A stretch of 64,000 bases of DNA. It comes from Bagarius yarrelli. Lineage: Eukaryota; Chordata; Actinopteri; Siluriformes; Sisoridae. Under the pieces are notes generated by a model that saw only the letters and a list, made by a program, of their open reading frames with translations, was not told the DNA's origin and did not search any database. Both the position numbers and the translations under genes were made by a program. The stretch covers positions 10,699,527-10,763,526 of the forward strand of contig VCAZ01000003.1 of the NCBI GenBank assembly GCA_005784505.1. The letters run 5' to 3'. Below, in pieces: positions 11,256 through 26,200 of the stretch. Each line of letters starts with the position of its first letter. The stretch's first letter is position 1.

Positions 11256-14200
11256 CTAGTTATAATGATTATACAACAGGAAATTACCATAAAATTACCC
11301 AATGTCTACTAAATTCATACAGCTGTAGAGAATATTTTCCCTTAGCTTGGTTGTTAGTGATTAATATAAAATGAAAATGAAATTATAGAATGTTCTAGTA
11401 CTGTAGATAATTCAATTTTGTATGTATTTTTATTCCATACAGAGAATCCACTACACCATGGCGCCGGCCCGGACTGATTTATCTTAGTAAAACAAACAGA
11501 CCAGAAAAGCTGCACGTACTGAAGATACAAGGCTGAGGGGTCCGATTCCTACAGTATCATCTGTACTCACTGGCCCTTGAGACATCATTTTTATTTGTAA
11601 ACACGAATAAAAAAAAGGTCAGTATTAGCAGAGTTTACTAGTCTATGTAGTCTATGTGCAAATTCTCCTCTGTCCGGATTAGGTCAGCCTGTACCCACTG
11701 TAACCTCAGCTGTGGTAGAAAAACTGATTCTTTTCTGATCAGGGGTAGGTAGCTATCTTCTCTGTGCAGTGACTGGTTCAGGGTTACTGATTAAACGGTT
11801 GGGGGTTAAGACCCTGCACACCAAGCTACCAATGTTGAGTCCCTGAGAAAGATCCTTAACCAGCTACATGATCGCCATATCATGGCTGACTGTAACGTCA
11901 GCATTTTAAATAGCTTGGATATTAACTGAAGTTCCTGACACATGCTTTCTGCCACATAACTGTCTAATTAAACAACTGCTTAAAGAAGCAGATCCAAACG
12001 TATTCATATCAAGGTGTCTGGTAAGCGTTTAGCATATTTTCGATGTACAGTAACGCTCTCCTCTGTACTGACTGAACATACTGTGCACCTTCATTGTTTA
12101 GACCTTAGACAAGTGCTGAATGAGAAACATTAACACCAACGTTCACACGTCTGATCTGGAAAGATGTTTCTTTGTGTGCAAAAAGGCTTCAGAAATTCCG
12201 TAGTTGCTAGTTGGATTAGTACATCATTAGGCTTGATGCAAAAACCGACATCCTTTTTTTTTTTTTTTAAATTTCAACCACTTAAAGCATGGAAAAGTAC
12301 CTTATCGCCCACAACACATCTATTCTTTTTATTCGCAGAAAGTTTTGTTCTTTGGGTTGTTTAGAGAACAAAAACTTCCAGTACCTTCTTTAAGATCTTC
12401 ATCCATATACAGCCTGAGTTTCCTTCCTCTGAGACCGAACACTTTAGCAGTTTCAGGGATCAGGGCCGCGGGATGGAGGCTATTTTGACCCACAGGATTA
12501 GCCAGCAGCAACGTGCCGACATCGCCCCTCTGACACTCTGTGTGAGAATAAAGTTCTTAATATTAAACGATTAGACACAAAATACTTGAAAATCCATTGT
12601 ACAGTAATACATTTTTGAAAATTGTGCATTCTAAATTTGGTAGCAGAGCTTGGTGATAAAAGAAACGTTTAATGGTAAAGCTATTTTATTTATATTGCTA
12701 GAATATGACTACATTTTTGCGAACAATAAATGCAATATTAATACGATAAAACAAAAATACATTTACAGCATTTTGCAGGCACTCTTGTCCAGAGCCACTT
12801 TTTTCATTTATACAACTGAGCAATTGGGGGTTGAGGGCCTTGCTGCGGGGCCCAACGGTGGTGGCTTGGTGGAGCTGGGAATCAAACCCACAACCTCCAG
12901 GTTGGTAATCCAACCCCTTAACCATAAGCCACCACTGCCCCAAAATAAAATCACATTAGCACAGTGTGTCAGATAGAAAAAACCTCCCAACAAAATAAAT
13001 TATGTTTTTCTTTATGCACAAAAAGTTTTACAGAAGTAGTAACAGTAATAAAAAATAAAAAAAATCACAAAAGCTTACACTGCTCTTATTGCTCTACTTT
13101 CTAATCAATGAATTTCAATGGTGCTGTAAATTATTTATAGTATTATTTTATTATTTATAACATGAGTTTCATGTTTAACATTGTTTTTGTTTTTTTACTT
13201 TGGGATTTGTATAAAGGGACAGAATGTAAATTAGGACTGTACCTTTAGCCTTCTTTAAATATTTAAAAACCTGTGGAGTTTCAGCTCGATGTGTTAGCTT
13301 ATAGTCCTACAGTTACAGCACAATCTCAAGTGCTACAAATGTCTTTCGATGTCTTACTGCCACAATCACATACAGTATACCAAGTACAGTGAGGGGAAAA
13401 TTATTTAATCCCCTGCTGATTTTGGACGCTTGCCCACTGACAAAGAAATTATTGGTAGGTTTATTCTAATAGTGTGAGACCAAAAAAAAAGAGAACAATG
13501 TTATAAATTGATTTGCACAGCTCCCTTCACAGATTTTCTATAAAATTAAGGTCTGGTAACTGGCTAGGCCACTCCAGGACCTTAACGTGCTTCTTCTTTA
13601 GCCACTTCTCTTTTGTTGCTTTGGCTGTGTGTTTTAGCTCACTGTGATGTTGGAAAACCCATCTATGGCCCATGTTCAATGCCTTCGCTGAGGAAAGGAG
13701 GTTCTTACTCAAGATTTGACGGTACATGGCTCCATCCATTGTCCCTTTGATGCAGTGAAGTTGTCCACTTAGTAGCAACCACAATGTTTCTACCATCATA
13801 TTTGACGGCGTGGATGGTGTTCTTGGGGTAATGAGCTGCATTCCCCCTCCTCCAAACATGGTAAGTTGAGTTGGTGCCCAAGAGCTAGATTTTGGTCACA
13901 TCTAACCACAACACTTTTACCCTGTTCTCCTCTGATACCATTCAGATGTTTAGACAGACCCGTACATGTGCTTTCTTGTTCAGGGGACCCTGCGGGTGCT
14001 GCAGGATTCAAGTCCTTCACAGTGTAGTGTGTTACTAATTGTTTTCTCTGTGACTTTGGTCCCAGCTGCCTTAAGATTATTGACAAGATGTAGTTCTGGA
14101 CTTATTCCTCAACGTTCTCATGAACAGTGTAACTCTACGAGGTGAGATCTTACATGAAGCACCAGACTGAGGGCGATATAACAGAGTTTTTTTTGTGTTT

Positions 14201-17200
14201 GTTCTATTTGCAAATAAACACACCAACTGTTTTCACCTTCTCATCAAGCTGCTTGCCGATAGTTTGGTAGCCCATTGCAGAATTGAGTGGGTCTACAATC
14301 TTGCCCCTGACATTCTTGGACAGCTCTTTGGTCTTGCCATGATGCAGACGGATAGAGGGCTGCAGACTATTAGGGGATCAAGTACTTATATCACTCGCTA
14401 AAATGTAAATCAAATCAATTTATACATTTTTTAAAATGCATGGATGTTTTTGATGTTACTGTCTCCCAATATTAGAATAAACCCACTTTTTAAATTACAG
14501 ACTGATCATTTATTTATTTTTTAAATGGTCAGTGGGCAGCGAAGATTTTTGTCCTCCTTCACTGTAGAACAGTTTTTCTGGAATAGATGTTGAAATCTCA
14601 CTAAATGTAAAAAAAAAATGTGGACATTTAACATGGGTAAAAATACAGTTATATTAATTAATTATTGTACTATAATACAAAGCATCTCAGAATGTTACCA
14701 CATCAAACTTTTATATCAGCCTGATTTAAGAAACTGAGACTATTATTAAGACAGACTCACTCATACTGTATAGCTAAAGACTGGGAATAGCACGTGTTTT
14801 TAATCCAAATCTTTGGATATCTAGTTAAAGGCTGTGACCGTGACAGATGCAGCTTTCTGTTTCTGGCTTACAGTAGTCAAACCCACAGAACTGTCAAAAA
14901 CTCAGTGTTTGTTCTTTATACCATTTTGTGTAAACTCTAAGATTGCTGAATGTGAAAATTCAAGAGGATCAATAGTTCCTAAAAGCCGGGCCATCTGGCA
15001 TCACCAGCAATGTCTCTGCTAAAGTCACAGAGATAAGACTTTCCCCATGGTGAAGGTAGTCAGCACAGAAGCTGTCATCCAGAATTTTATGCTTTGCGTC
15101 ATGTAACTGGCTGTTGTTCCTATTACAGTGATTATTAAGAAATACACACTTGTTATTCTGATGTAGAAATAAGTTACTACTAAGGAAACTTTCCATGGGC
15201 ATTAACAGGAATATACAGGAACTAAAAAGTAATTACTGGAAATAAACTGGAAAAATTGCAAAAGTGCAGGTTAGCCCATAACAGAAAATTTAGCTGTAGC
15301 TAAAAAAAAGTTGCTGCCTAATCTTAGTTGAAACATCCAGATTTAATGCAGGTCTTGTTACCCTTCATACTCATTAAATCACAAGTACCGCAGAGATAGT
15401 GAAGCCACACCTCCGCATTCTCTGTGCATTTTTCCATAACATGCATCCATAATGTCATTTAAAATTTAATTATATCGAAATTTGGAAAAAACTATATAAT
15501 ATATATATATATGAAATGATATTATATAATTTTTCAAATTTCGATATAATTGAAATAAACTCCCATAAAAGTTACCATACCACCACTTGGGAATATTTCC
15601 CATGATGAAATTCCTGCTAACTTTTCAAGATTCCCCCTTATTTACTACAGATATTAGCACATAATAGTTTTTAAACCAGCAGGAACGGTGTGAAATGTAT
15701 GTGAAAGGGTTATGATGTAAAGGAATCTGGGAATCCGTGTCCACTGTAGTTTAATACAATATAGTGGTATTAAAATTTATCCTCAATACATTGCACTAGT
15801 TCGCTCCCAGCCAAATTTAAATGCTGTCTTTATCCACATGATAAAAACACCTTTAGATCTCTTATCTTGCCCACCATGGCAGTTTATTTATTAGGTCTAT
15901 TTTCCCATAGCTTTATTATGTAACTGCAGTGTCGAGATTTGTCCTTGTAGCTATGATCTGCCTGAGCAGTAACATGAATAATCACAGAGAAGAATAAGAT
16001 AAAAAAAGGAGCTGTACCCGCAGGACGTGTGTTGACGAGCTGTAGGTTGATGTAAGGACACAGCAGTGGGTCGGAGACGCTTTTATCGGCAGGGCGAGCT
16101 CCTGACGTCACAAACAGAGTCTTCCCACTCAGAGCCAGGAGATCACTGCTGTTCTTCATCTCTGTAAACAAACACCATCACAGAGAACTAGAGTAATTTG
16201 CATCGCAATTGCTTTTTAATGAGACCTGCCATCATTCACTCATCTCCACCTGTAAATTTCTCTCGCTTTCTCCCTCTCTCCCTCCCCCTGTCTTGTCTTT
16301 CTCTGTCTCTCTCTCTCGCTCTCTCTCCCCTTTTCTCTCTACATATTAGTTGTTTATTGCTTCATTTAGTTGGTCATTGCTTTTTATCAAAGAATGACTA
16401 GACAGTTAAGAGTTGAGGGGCCAAAAGCAATGTCCTCTATCAGGTCTAGTGACCCTTCAGTTGCTAGGTTGGGGTCAGGTTTGCCCCATTTCTCTCAGAG
16501 CAAGACAAACACCCCCAGTCAATTAGAATCCCTCTACTACCCCTCTATGCCCCAGCCCACATCCAATGCACACAAAAGGGACGTTTTCTGTCTCCATTAT
16601 TTAACCAGACCCCCATTTGTTACAAGTGACTGTTGTTACATTATTAAAATTTTTAAAAAAAAGTACAGAAACAATTGTTACGAACAAATAAATCAAACTT
16701 GGCAGCAGATTAACATAAAATATTAAACAAATATCATACAAGTCTTCAGTTTGTAATCAAATTGTGTCTGTTGATTTGCTGATATTTGTCATAGATGGTA
16801 ATAATGATGGAAACCCTTTCCGGTGTGGGGGTTGTCACTATTTAGACAAATATACAGTAGGTTATATATAGACAATATTTGACTCTGACTCCTCTAAATA
16901 GATTTTGGAGTGTGGCAGTGCAAATTTGCTCATTTGTTAACAAAATGATTAGTGAGTACAAACAATGTTGGGTGAGGGGGGTGAGGGATGCAGTTGACGT
17001 TTCAGTTTATCCCAAGGGTGTCTAAGTGGGGTTAGGGTCAGGGCTCTGTGCTGAACAGAGTTCTTCCACAACAAGAACCCAATATGTCGCCGTAGATTAC
17101 TAACCGAGAGTATTGTCATGCTGAAACAGGGTTTGAGCCTCTTCTAAATGTTACAGCAGAGACATTCTAGACAACTATATGCTTTCAACTATGTTCCAAA

Positions 17201-20200
17201 ATATTTGGGAAGACACGGTCTGCAAACTGTATAGTGTATCTGAAAATTGACTTTGTTTGTATTGGCATGAGATATCAGCAAATGTTAATGTCTAATATTC
17301 CTAACAGTTATGACTTTTATTTTAAAGTTTACAAAATCATGTATATACAATTTTAACAAACTTTTAAATTCTCAATCCCAATCAGATTTTAGCTCCCGTC
17401 CCTAAACACTATCATACTGTAAGTAGCAAGACCAGAGTAACTTCTCAAGGAGTACTGTGGATCCCTTCAACATCACTAAAGGATCTATAGCTTTGGTGCA
17501 AAGCCAAACCACTTTTCTTAAATTCATAGCCCAATACAACAGAATACAATTGCCACAAAAATCACACACAGAAACTGCAACTGTTATCGTTCAAATTGTT
17601 TTTTTTGGAAAAATAAAACACAGCTTCATTTCTGGTTTAATGCAATACACTTTTGATGGGATAATTCGCAAAAAAGAACATCATGTACATACTCTTGCAT
17701 TTAATATCCCTGTTTACACTCCGATTGAACGATCCGGGTTTACGATAGATGTTAGCTAATAAGATTTGGTGTTTACGTGTCCCGAACGCCGTTAGTTGGA
17801 GTTACTTTGTGACATACGTACACAGCATGTCGGCCACTGTATGAATCTTATTATTACCCACATTTAATCCTGTAAGGAGGGAAAGGTCAACTGAGGTAAT
17901 TCATTAGGACAAGCAAAAGGACATGCTCTTAAAATAATCCGAATAAACAAATTGAGCAATTTTAGTCTGATTAAAGTGTTTACATGGAGACTTTAATCGG
18001 AATAAAATGCTTTATGTAAATATACCTGTAGTCATAGTCAGTTACTAATAAACTGATCTCACAACTTGGAATATTTTCAACACATTGTCCATGGTATGTC
18101 ATTTAGCTGATTATTGCTACAGCTCTACTAATTACTTAATAGAATTTCATTGAGCTCATAAACAGAAGTTTCTTTCCTCATCTTCCACTCTTTTCATTAG
18201 TGCCTCGCTGTGTCACCATCATCATAGTCTTCCATCTGCTGTGCTGGCAGCAGGAGTTCTGCTTCCTTTTAATCAAGTTTTTTTTTTTTTTGCCTTTTAT
18301 AAACAAATTAACATCAGGCCAGGAAAACACGGTGCTGCTAAAAAAAAAAACAAAATTCGGGGCGGTTACAGAAGCCTGCACTATGATTAACATCTGCCTT
18401 TAGTGCTTGTCAATGGCTCAACCATCAGTGAATGATTTATTACGCATATGGCAATGGGACATTTGATTTACTACTAAACACTAAAAGCAAACGGTCTCGG
18501 TCACAGTTTAATACTTAATGTTTAATCATGGAAATGGACACGTATTATGGCTTAAATTTTGGAACGGTGCATATGTCATATTACAACAATTGTCTGATTA
18601 TAACAGTTCATTTTATCCTGAGTGACATTCACTGTCCCCTTTTGTAAAAACACCAGGTCATATGAGCATTTTTGCAGTTATTTAACCAGCTAATTATGTA
18701 GCAGCAGCAGTGATGGGAATAACGGCATTAACGAGTAACGAGTAATTAACCGGATTACTAGTTTTGTTACAATTACTGTAACATGCAACATTACTCCAAA
18801 TTCAGCCCAGCCATAGGACCTGCAAGGTTTCTTTGGTGTGTTTAGGGTGGGGTGGAACCCACAACCGATGATGGTTGGCGTGTGTGTAAAAACCACATAA
18901 CTAATGACGATTGGCTTAGGTCAATTTTAAATTGCATGCACTGTTACCGTTACTAAAGTATTTGCTAGATTTGAGAAAGTTCAGACTTCTCGACCGCTAT
19001 AAAATGACATTCTATATAGTGAGGTTACAGGTAGTAGGAATAAATAGCACTAATGAATTAATGAATGTTTATTTGTAAGGAACAGGAAATGAAGCTCTTG
19101 ACCTGCATCCGTATGACTTACAGAATTGCTTTAATTACTCATGACTGGCTGATTGGAAAACTGCATAAATAATTTATGCCAGAGTCCCAGTGTTCCTATT
19201 AAAGTGGATGGTGTGTACATTTTAACAAAACTACAATAGAAAATCACTGAATAAGCGACTTTGTGTTGACTTAATTTAAAAACCAATTAGATTTGAAATT
19301 TGCCTAACAGGACCAGCTAGCTGGTCTACAATAAGATCAGCATTTTCCGTCCTCTGATTAGCTGATCAGAGCAAAACTGTTACAGATAAGTTTGACTAGC
19401 AAAACACGTCTGTAACCTGCACGCAATGATACAGTTGAATTAGAGTTTTTACGGCCACAAAGGCTGAAAAAGAAGAAAAAATTGACTTGGTCTCGGACAA
19501 ACCTAGAAATCTGTTTTCAAGGCAGGCTTTTCCAGAAACGCTAGACATTGTGAGGGGAGGTCGGCTAACCCTGAAGCTAGTTTTTGTGGCTTGCCTTAGC
19601 ACAGGAATGGGTTTGTTCTCCACTTCCAGACCAGTGCCTACGAGTGTTAACACTGGCTTACAGCCTCTAAGGAGTCCCCACTGAGGGTCAAAATGCACAG
19701 CCCGTCACTGCCGTTCACATTGCTTGTTTAATCGGCCACAGGGAGTTACACGCTGCATGACTTTACAATAGGAAGAATCACCAATAACTCTTGTTCACAA
19801 ACTACATTTCACAATTAAACTTAAGATTACAGCAGAAAGATTACGTTAGATCAAATTTCTTGCCCAAGACTTGAAATGTTATTAAAATGGTAGCCTTAAT
19901 TTTGTCTAAATTTGCAATACAAATGGTCTGTGCGCTGATTTGCTGTAATTAGTTTGCCAGGTGATCTTAGACAAAAGATAACCTACTTAAAAAGATTGTT
20001 CCACATTATTAGGCAAGCCTCAGCTCCCATGCAATATAAGGAAAAAAAATAGAAAGAACTATCTGAAGATGAAAAGCACGAAATGTCTTGCAAAAGGCAT
20101 GAAAACGATACATAATGAAAACAGAGATCATGAAACTGATTTGTGAGTGATTCACAGCACAGAAGAGTTCAATCAGATAACAACTTAAGATTTAGGTTAA

Positions 20201-23200
20201 ACCTTAAACATATTAGGTTAAACCTTAAACATAAGGTTTCTGTCCGACAAATGAATGTTATTAAAATGGCAGCTATAAAATAACCACTGATGTGCAGCAA
20301 ACAGGTATTTAAAGCTGCTGGCGTCCCAAAAACCTCTCGACTCAGAAGCTGGCATTTGTGCATAAATTATACAGGGTGGTTGGTGAATGGCCACCCTATT
20401 CTAATAAAACTGAGACGAGTAATACTTTGGGCTGGAATATTGGGAAAGTAAGATGATAGGTCCCTTTACGGTTCCTGGCAATGTCAAAAGACCTGTGCAA
20501 GATATGTGGTGTTTTCTAACAGACCATTTTTCTGCTATGGTATAGAAAAGGCTTGTGCATTCCGAAATAAAATTATTTGAATTCCGGATAACGTACCATC
20601 CCATGCTCCAAAAACACAAGTGATTTCTTGATTGCTATGGGCCTAAAAAAGATAAAAAACATGATGTGTCCACCATCATCCCCTAATCTCAATCCTATTG
20701 CGAACCTGTAAAGCATCCTTAAAATGAAAATCTATCAGGGTGGGCAGCAGGATACCTCCAAACGACAGATCTGGAGGGCAATACTGGCATTCTTGAATGC
20801 AGTAGAGCCAGAAACTATACATGGGCTTACAAGTTCAATGAACGAAAGAGTTGTTAAAATCAGCTTCAAGAACTTGTACTGTAAATTGTGCTTTTGTACA
20901 TTTTTGGAAAAATAATCTGTCCATGCAGTACATATGACATATGCACAGTTTAATAATAATAATCTTTCACATGTAATATAATTTTCATTGTGAAATAAGA
21001 ATTTTAGCTAAAATTAATCACTAAACATACCGTCTAGTTTGGAAATACAGACCAAAATGGCATGTGCAGAACAAATCGATGTAGTGAGACTTTTCACTAC
21101 AATGTGTGTGTGTCTTGAATGTGAGATACAAAACTATTAGGGAGATCAGGCAAGAACGTCGGGTAAGGAGGTCGGTGGTGCAGTCAGTGTTCTAATTCAT
21201 CCCAAAGGTGGACAGTGGGGTTAAGTTAAGGCCTTTTTTTCACTCTAATCATAACACACCGTGTCTTAACTGATGTTTGTGCACAGAGAAACTACTTATG
21301 GATCTGACGGTCAGGTTCTCTCAACAGTTTGGCAGTAAAGTGTAAAGATATTCACGTTGATTATTAAGGATTATATTGTTTTACAATATGCAGTATAGCT
21401 TATTAAAAAAAAAATTGAAATCCAGACGGTTATTTAAGGTTAAATTTAGCTTGTACTTAATAAAATTGCACTTGAAAATATTTTGCTCTATTTGCTATTA
21501 TGGGTTGGAATGAAAAAAAACACAAAATGATTATAAAGCTGCTGTTAAATAGAGAACACTGTATTCCAGAAGCTTATTTTATTTATCGACTTATTTATAT
21601 GTACTTTTGTCCTTTTACTGAATGTGATGTCCCAGATAAAAGCACAGAGGACAACCTAGCTGGTGTGTGGAAGACTAAGTCAGCACATGTGCATGAGTGT
21701 CACAACCTGCATCAATAATGTGCAAATCTTTACATAAAAAAAAACAATTATATTCCTTTTTAAAACATTTGTTTTCACAACTTTTTTTTGCCTTCATTTC
21801 TTTCCACTATTTTCCCTTTTTTTTTTTTGTTATTTCTCTCTTTTTCCCCGTACAATTCACATGATTACATTCTGAATACAAATTCCTTTTTCTTTTAATC
21901 TGGTTATTGTCTTGTTCCTTTCCTTCTTTCTTGATTAGCCACGTAGCATTTTCTCATTATTTTCTTTTGTTGGTAATTCTGTTTATTATCAGTCTTTTCC
22001 GAGTATTGAAATGATTGTCGGTAATGATGTGGAATGAATCTGTGACTGGCACTGGGACAGGAATTTCCTAATTACATACACTGAGAAACACTCAATTAAA
22101 AAGTGTTTTAAATATTTAACAATGAAACAAATATTCCAAGAAAAAAACAACATTATTATTATTTTTCATCATGTCAAAAGCACTCACTGCTTAAAACAGC
22201 ATCTTCAATCAAAACCGACGCTAAAGGACTGTTTTAAATGAAACTAAAATTAATACCCAAAAGAAAATAACAGCATGCAATATGCTACATTCATGCATCA
22301 TGCTTCAATACACTAGTCACACTTTCCCAATAAACCAAATATAAATAAATAACAATGTTGTGCTGCATTAAACAACCCCGCCGATCTTACCAGCGGTCTC
22401 GTGGAAAACAGCTAAAGGAGTGCTGCTGAGTTTAAAGATGCTTCGGCACACTGTCTTAAGCTTTTCTACGTCCATTTTGTTGTCTCCCTTGGGATTTTCC
22501 AAGAGAATCATTCCCTCTAAAGGAGACAGGTAAGAAACAAACAAGTTAGCCTAACCCTAGATGTATGGGAACAAAAATTTAGATAATGACAAATTATCAG
22601 AAGTAGAGCTCTTAGTAAGAGAAAACAAAAAACAAGGATATTTTTAAATATTTTAGATGAGCAGAGATGATCATTGGTGTGAACATGGAATAGAATAACT
22701 ACACACTGCTAAATCATTTATCACCCAAACTTTTATGCTTGTTTTCTTTATAGCAGGTACCTTGTTGCTTATTGTTGAGATTGACTCGAAGGTTGACGTA
22801 AGCGCATGCAGGTCCAGTGAGGGGCGCTCTGGAGACCACAGCTCCCTTAATGATGGTCAAATCCAGGTCAGAACCCTTCAACTACGCCCACAACACAAGA
22901 AACACTTAATAACCTCATTAAACAAAATTAAATGTAGCATTAGTAATTTATCTTCACTGGTGGTAACAGTCTTAAACATGTTGTATTGTCACAATTCCCC
23001 TGTGCACAAAGTAAAGCCAATACAGACGTCGTTTACCAAGGATGGATTGAAAAATTTCTAGTGTCCTGCACAGGTTCCTGACCTCAGGCCCAATAAACAC
23101 CTTTAAAGAGGAACTGGAACTCTGATATCACTTTTCTACCTGGCTAGTCCCAAAGGCAGTGCCTTTACACTAAGAACTGACCAGTTCCTGGCTCTAAACC

Positions 23201-26200
23201 AGCCTCAAAACTTACGTTAGCTAGTTTTAAGTAAAAACCGATGATGTCTAAAGCTTCCATAAAAAAGCACAGTTTGAGAGGTCAGTCAGATTACATGTTG
23301 GTAACGTAATAGGTTCTGCTCCCTGCCAGTGCAAACACGAGTCGATTCAGAAGCCTGGCACTGGTCCTGGTAGAAAAGCGGTATTTCTGATCCCATTCGC
23401 ACTAAATCAGTCCCCGACCAGAATAAAGCTCTTATGACGGAATGAACTAGAATCCTCTCAGCTGTACTTTAAGAAGAGGGGAGGTCAATATAATAGCGAA
23501 GAGGAAATAAACCCGGAATGGCATGTTTAACAAACACATATGGTTGTGGGGGTTAGGTGTCCACAAACCTTTGGCCTTGCGGTTTATTTATTAACATGGT
23601 GGATAACGGAATGTCAGAAAGCTCACCTGAGTTTTCTCCTGGACTATCACGCTGGCGGTTTTGGGAACAGGGTACGGCTTCAGCGGAGCCTTCGTAGTGG
23701 CAAAAATGAAGTCGGAATGAGCCTGGATCACTTTGTCTAGGTAATCACCTGCAGGATCTGAGCTATAGTACACAGTTATCTCATCGGAGGGGACCAGATG
23801 ACCCTTGAGAGAGACAGAGGAAACATCACTTGACCCATAGCTCCACCTTATCGGCTTCATTATAAAAATATTTATTTATCTAACAAATGAAATAGATTAT
23901 GGAGAAAACAATAAAACTAGTGCTTACATACAAAAACATTGTATGTCCCTAATTTTTTTCAGGAGTGGGGACAAGTAGGTTAGCTATGGTTTTCTGGAAG
24001 AGGTATGCTTTTAACCAGTTTTCTAAAGATAGTTCCGAAGTCTGCTGTCCAGATTAAAAATAAACTTTCATTACACTCAACAACCAAACTATGGCCTTCT
24101 GTGTATCACTACATTTCTGGTATGGGTTCAATTCTTAGTACCACCAATCTTCCACTGTTAGCCTTTTAGCAAGGGCTTCAACCCTCAACTGCTTAGTCGA
24201 ACAAATAAAAAAAATGAGATTGATGCAAGTCTCTCTGGATAAGGGACGCTGCCAAATGCCGGAAATGTAAATATAAAACCCTCATTTGGTAAGTCAACAA
24301 ACTAAAAGTTATATGAATGACTAAAGTACTCTGGTTTAGCCCTTGAAAGTATATTTACACAATGCTTTTTATACTTCACTTTAAATTAGTTTTACTTTAG
24401 TTAAAATAACTAAATCGCATTACTCTGTACAAGGACACTTGGAAAACTACATTTGGCTAAAACAGCACAAACACCAAGTAGTTTTTTCTCTTCAAACAAT
24501 CTACAAGACTCAAACAACACCCCCCCCCCCCCCCGCCTTCTTTAAGGAAATTATAACAAAAGCTCTAATTCCCTCTCATGGAAAATTCCTCCTGTTTTTC
24601 AGAGTTTCAATAAGAGAAGAATTCTGGCTTGGCCCGTTGCCAGAGACCCCCTTCCCCTTTACATGTACAGAACATACATGGCACGCACTAGGCATCAGAT
24701 TTAGATGGAAAAAAAGTTTGTTTATTAAGGAAGGGGGTCAAAAAGGTGGGTAGAAGGAAATCTGTCTTACTTTCCTGACACTTCAAAAAGCAGCATATGT
24801 CTAATTAAGTCTAGTAAAGCTGCTCTGCTACATGCACATGTAATTCTGGAGTGGAAAAAGTGTTTTTTTCTTTTTTTTTTTTTTTTTTTTTTTTTAATAG
24901 CAATGCTTTGAGCCTGGGAAAGGCAAATGAGCCAGACCCCAAGAGGAACGAGAAAGGCAAACAAACATTGGGTGAAGTGATGCCAGAGAAATGAAGATAA
25001 CTGCAACAAGTCTCTTATGACATCAGAACTGTTACTCAGAAGCTCTGAGTAAATACAGTGTTCTGTTGTTAAATGCTGATAGATGTCATGCTGTGGTCAT
25101 GTGATTTTACCTTCTTGCGCAGTTTCTGAATGCGGTTGATGACTTCTCGAGCCACGCCTTCATCCAACATCGACTGATCAGGAGTGATGTCTAGGAGCAC
25201 CAGGAGCTAGAGAAAGAAAAAAAGTAGTGAAAACAAGTCAAATTTAACAGCTCGTTGGATTCTACCTGCCACCAGAAATTTACTCTCTGCTAACTCTGAC
25301 CGTCCGCTTAAAGTGAGAGTAGAAAATGTGTGTGTTCTGATATAGACTAACTTAGATAACATCATCTTAATTTAGTCTGAGATGATGTTATGTGCTACAA
25401 ACAAACATTTTTCCATTAAACCAAATCTTTAAAATATTAGCTGGTTTAAGAACTCATTAAAAAGTTTATTGTAATCAAACTGACACCAATCGCCGTAATT
25501 AACTTCCATTTTGTTTTGTTTTTTTTCTGCCAACTTCAATTAAATAGAATAATATTTTGGAAGATGTTAAAATTCGCACAATGCACACACCAATTTAAAA
25601 AAAAGACACGCATAAGATAATTTTTTTCTCTGTTTTGTAGTTAACAATTTAGATTTTTTTTCCCGGTGCATTAGTCTTGGCCTGGTAGCCCTCTTCTTCC
25701 ACTGGATAAACTGCATGTGTTAGGTGTGCATCACCAATAAATAAATCATCTGGGTGCTGCAAGTGCAGTTTTCAGAATAAACACAATATTTAGTATAAAT
25801 ACTATAAAGTTTTACTGCACGATTTTCAGCCATACAAATCAGTGTTTGTTTACGCCAGTGACAATCAAGCAGTGTGAAATATCAAAGACGCCACCAGAGA
25901 GAACCACTGATGAGTCGCCAAGGCCTTTAAAAAATTTGGCATGACAAATTGATGGACTTTTTAGCGATTTAAAATCCCTGCTGTGCATAAAGAGTTCTGA
26001 CTGAAAAATGGTTCGGATGATGACCTACAGCCGGTGAGAGAGCAAGATACAGAGCAGTAAAGAGTTCAGGAAGGAGTTGGCTTTAATTTAAAAAGGATTT
26101 TGCTTAGTTTTGTATATTAACTTCTTGCGGGCTTCGATTTTAATAACATTTACAGTCTCCAACCAAACACATGCGAAAAGTGATAAAAAATTATTATTTT

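Larger units (their letters stand above)
12538..16017. other. iars1 intron e20-e21: repeat content
   Basis: Holds a SINE (12757-12942), a Tc1 element (13387-14564) and the hairpin at 15462-15556. No additional coding exon was supported in the remaining AT-rich sequence. Confidence 0.6.
16162..22390. other. iars1 intron e19-e20 (6.2 kb): repeat content
   Basis: Contains the CT microsatellite, Tc1-like fragments near 16940-17150 and 21130-21240, two MITE-like stretches (17690-18010, 18709-18960) and a mariner/Tc1 relic (19915-21010). No coding exon or RNA gene could be supported in the rest. Confidence 0.6.
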
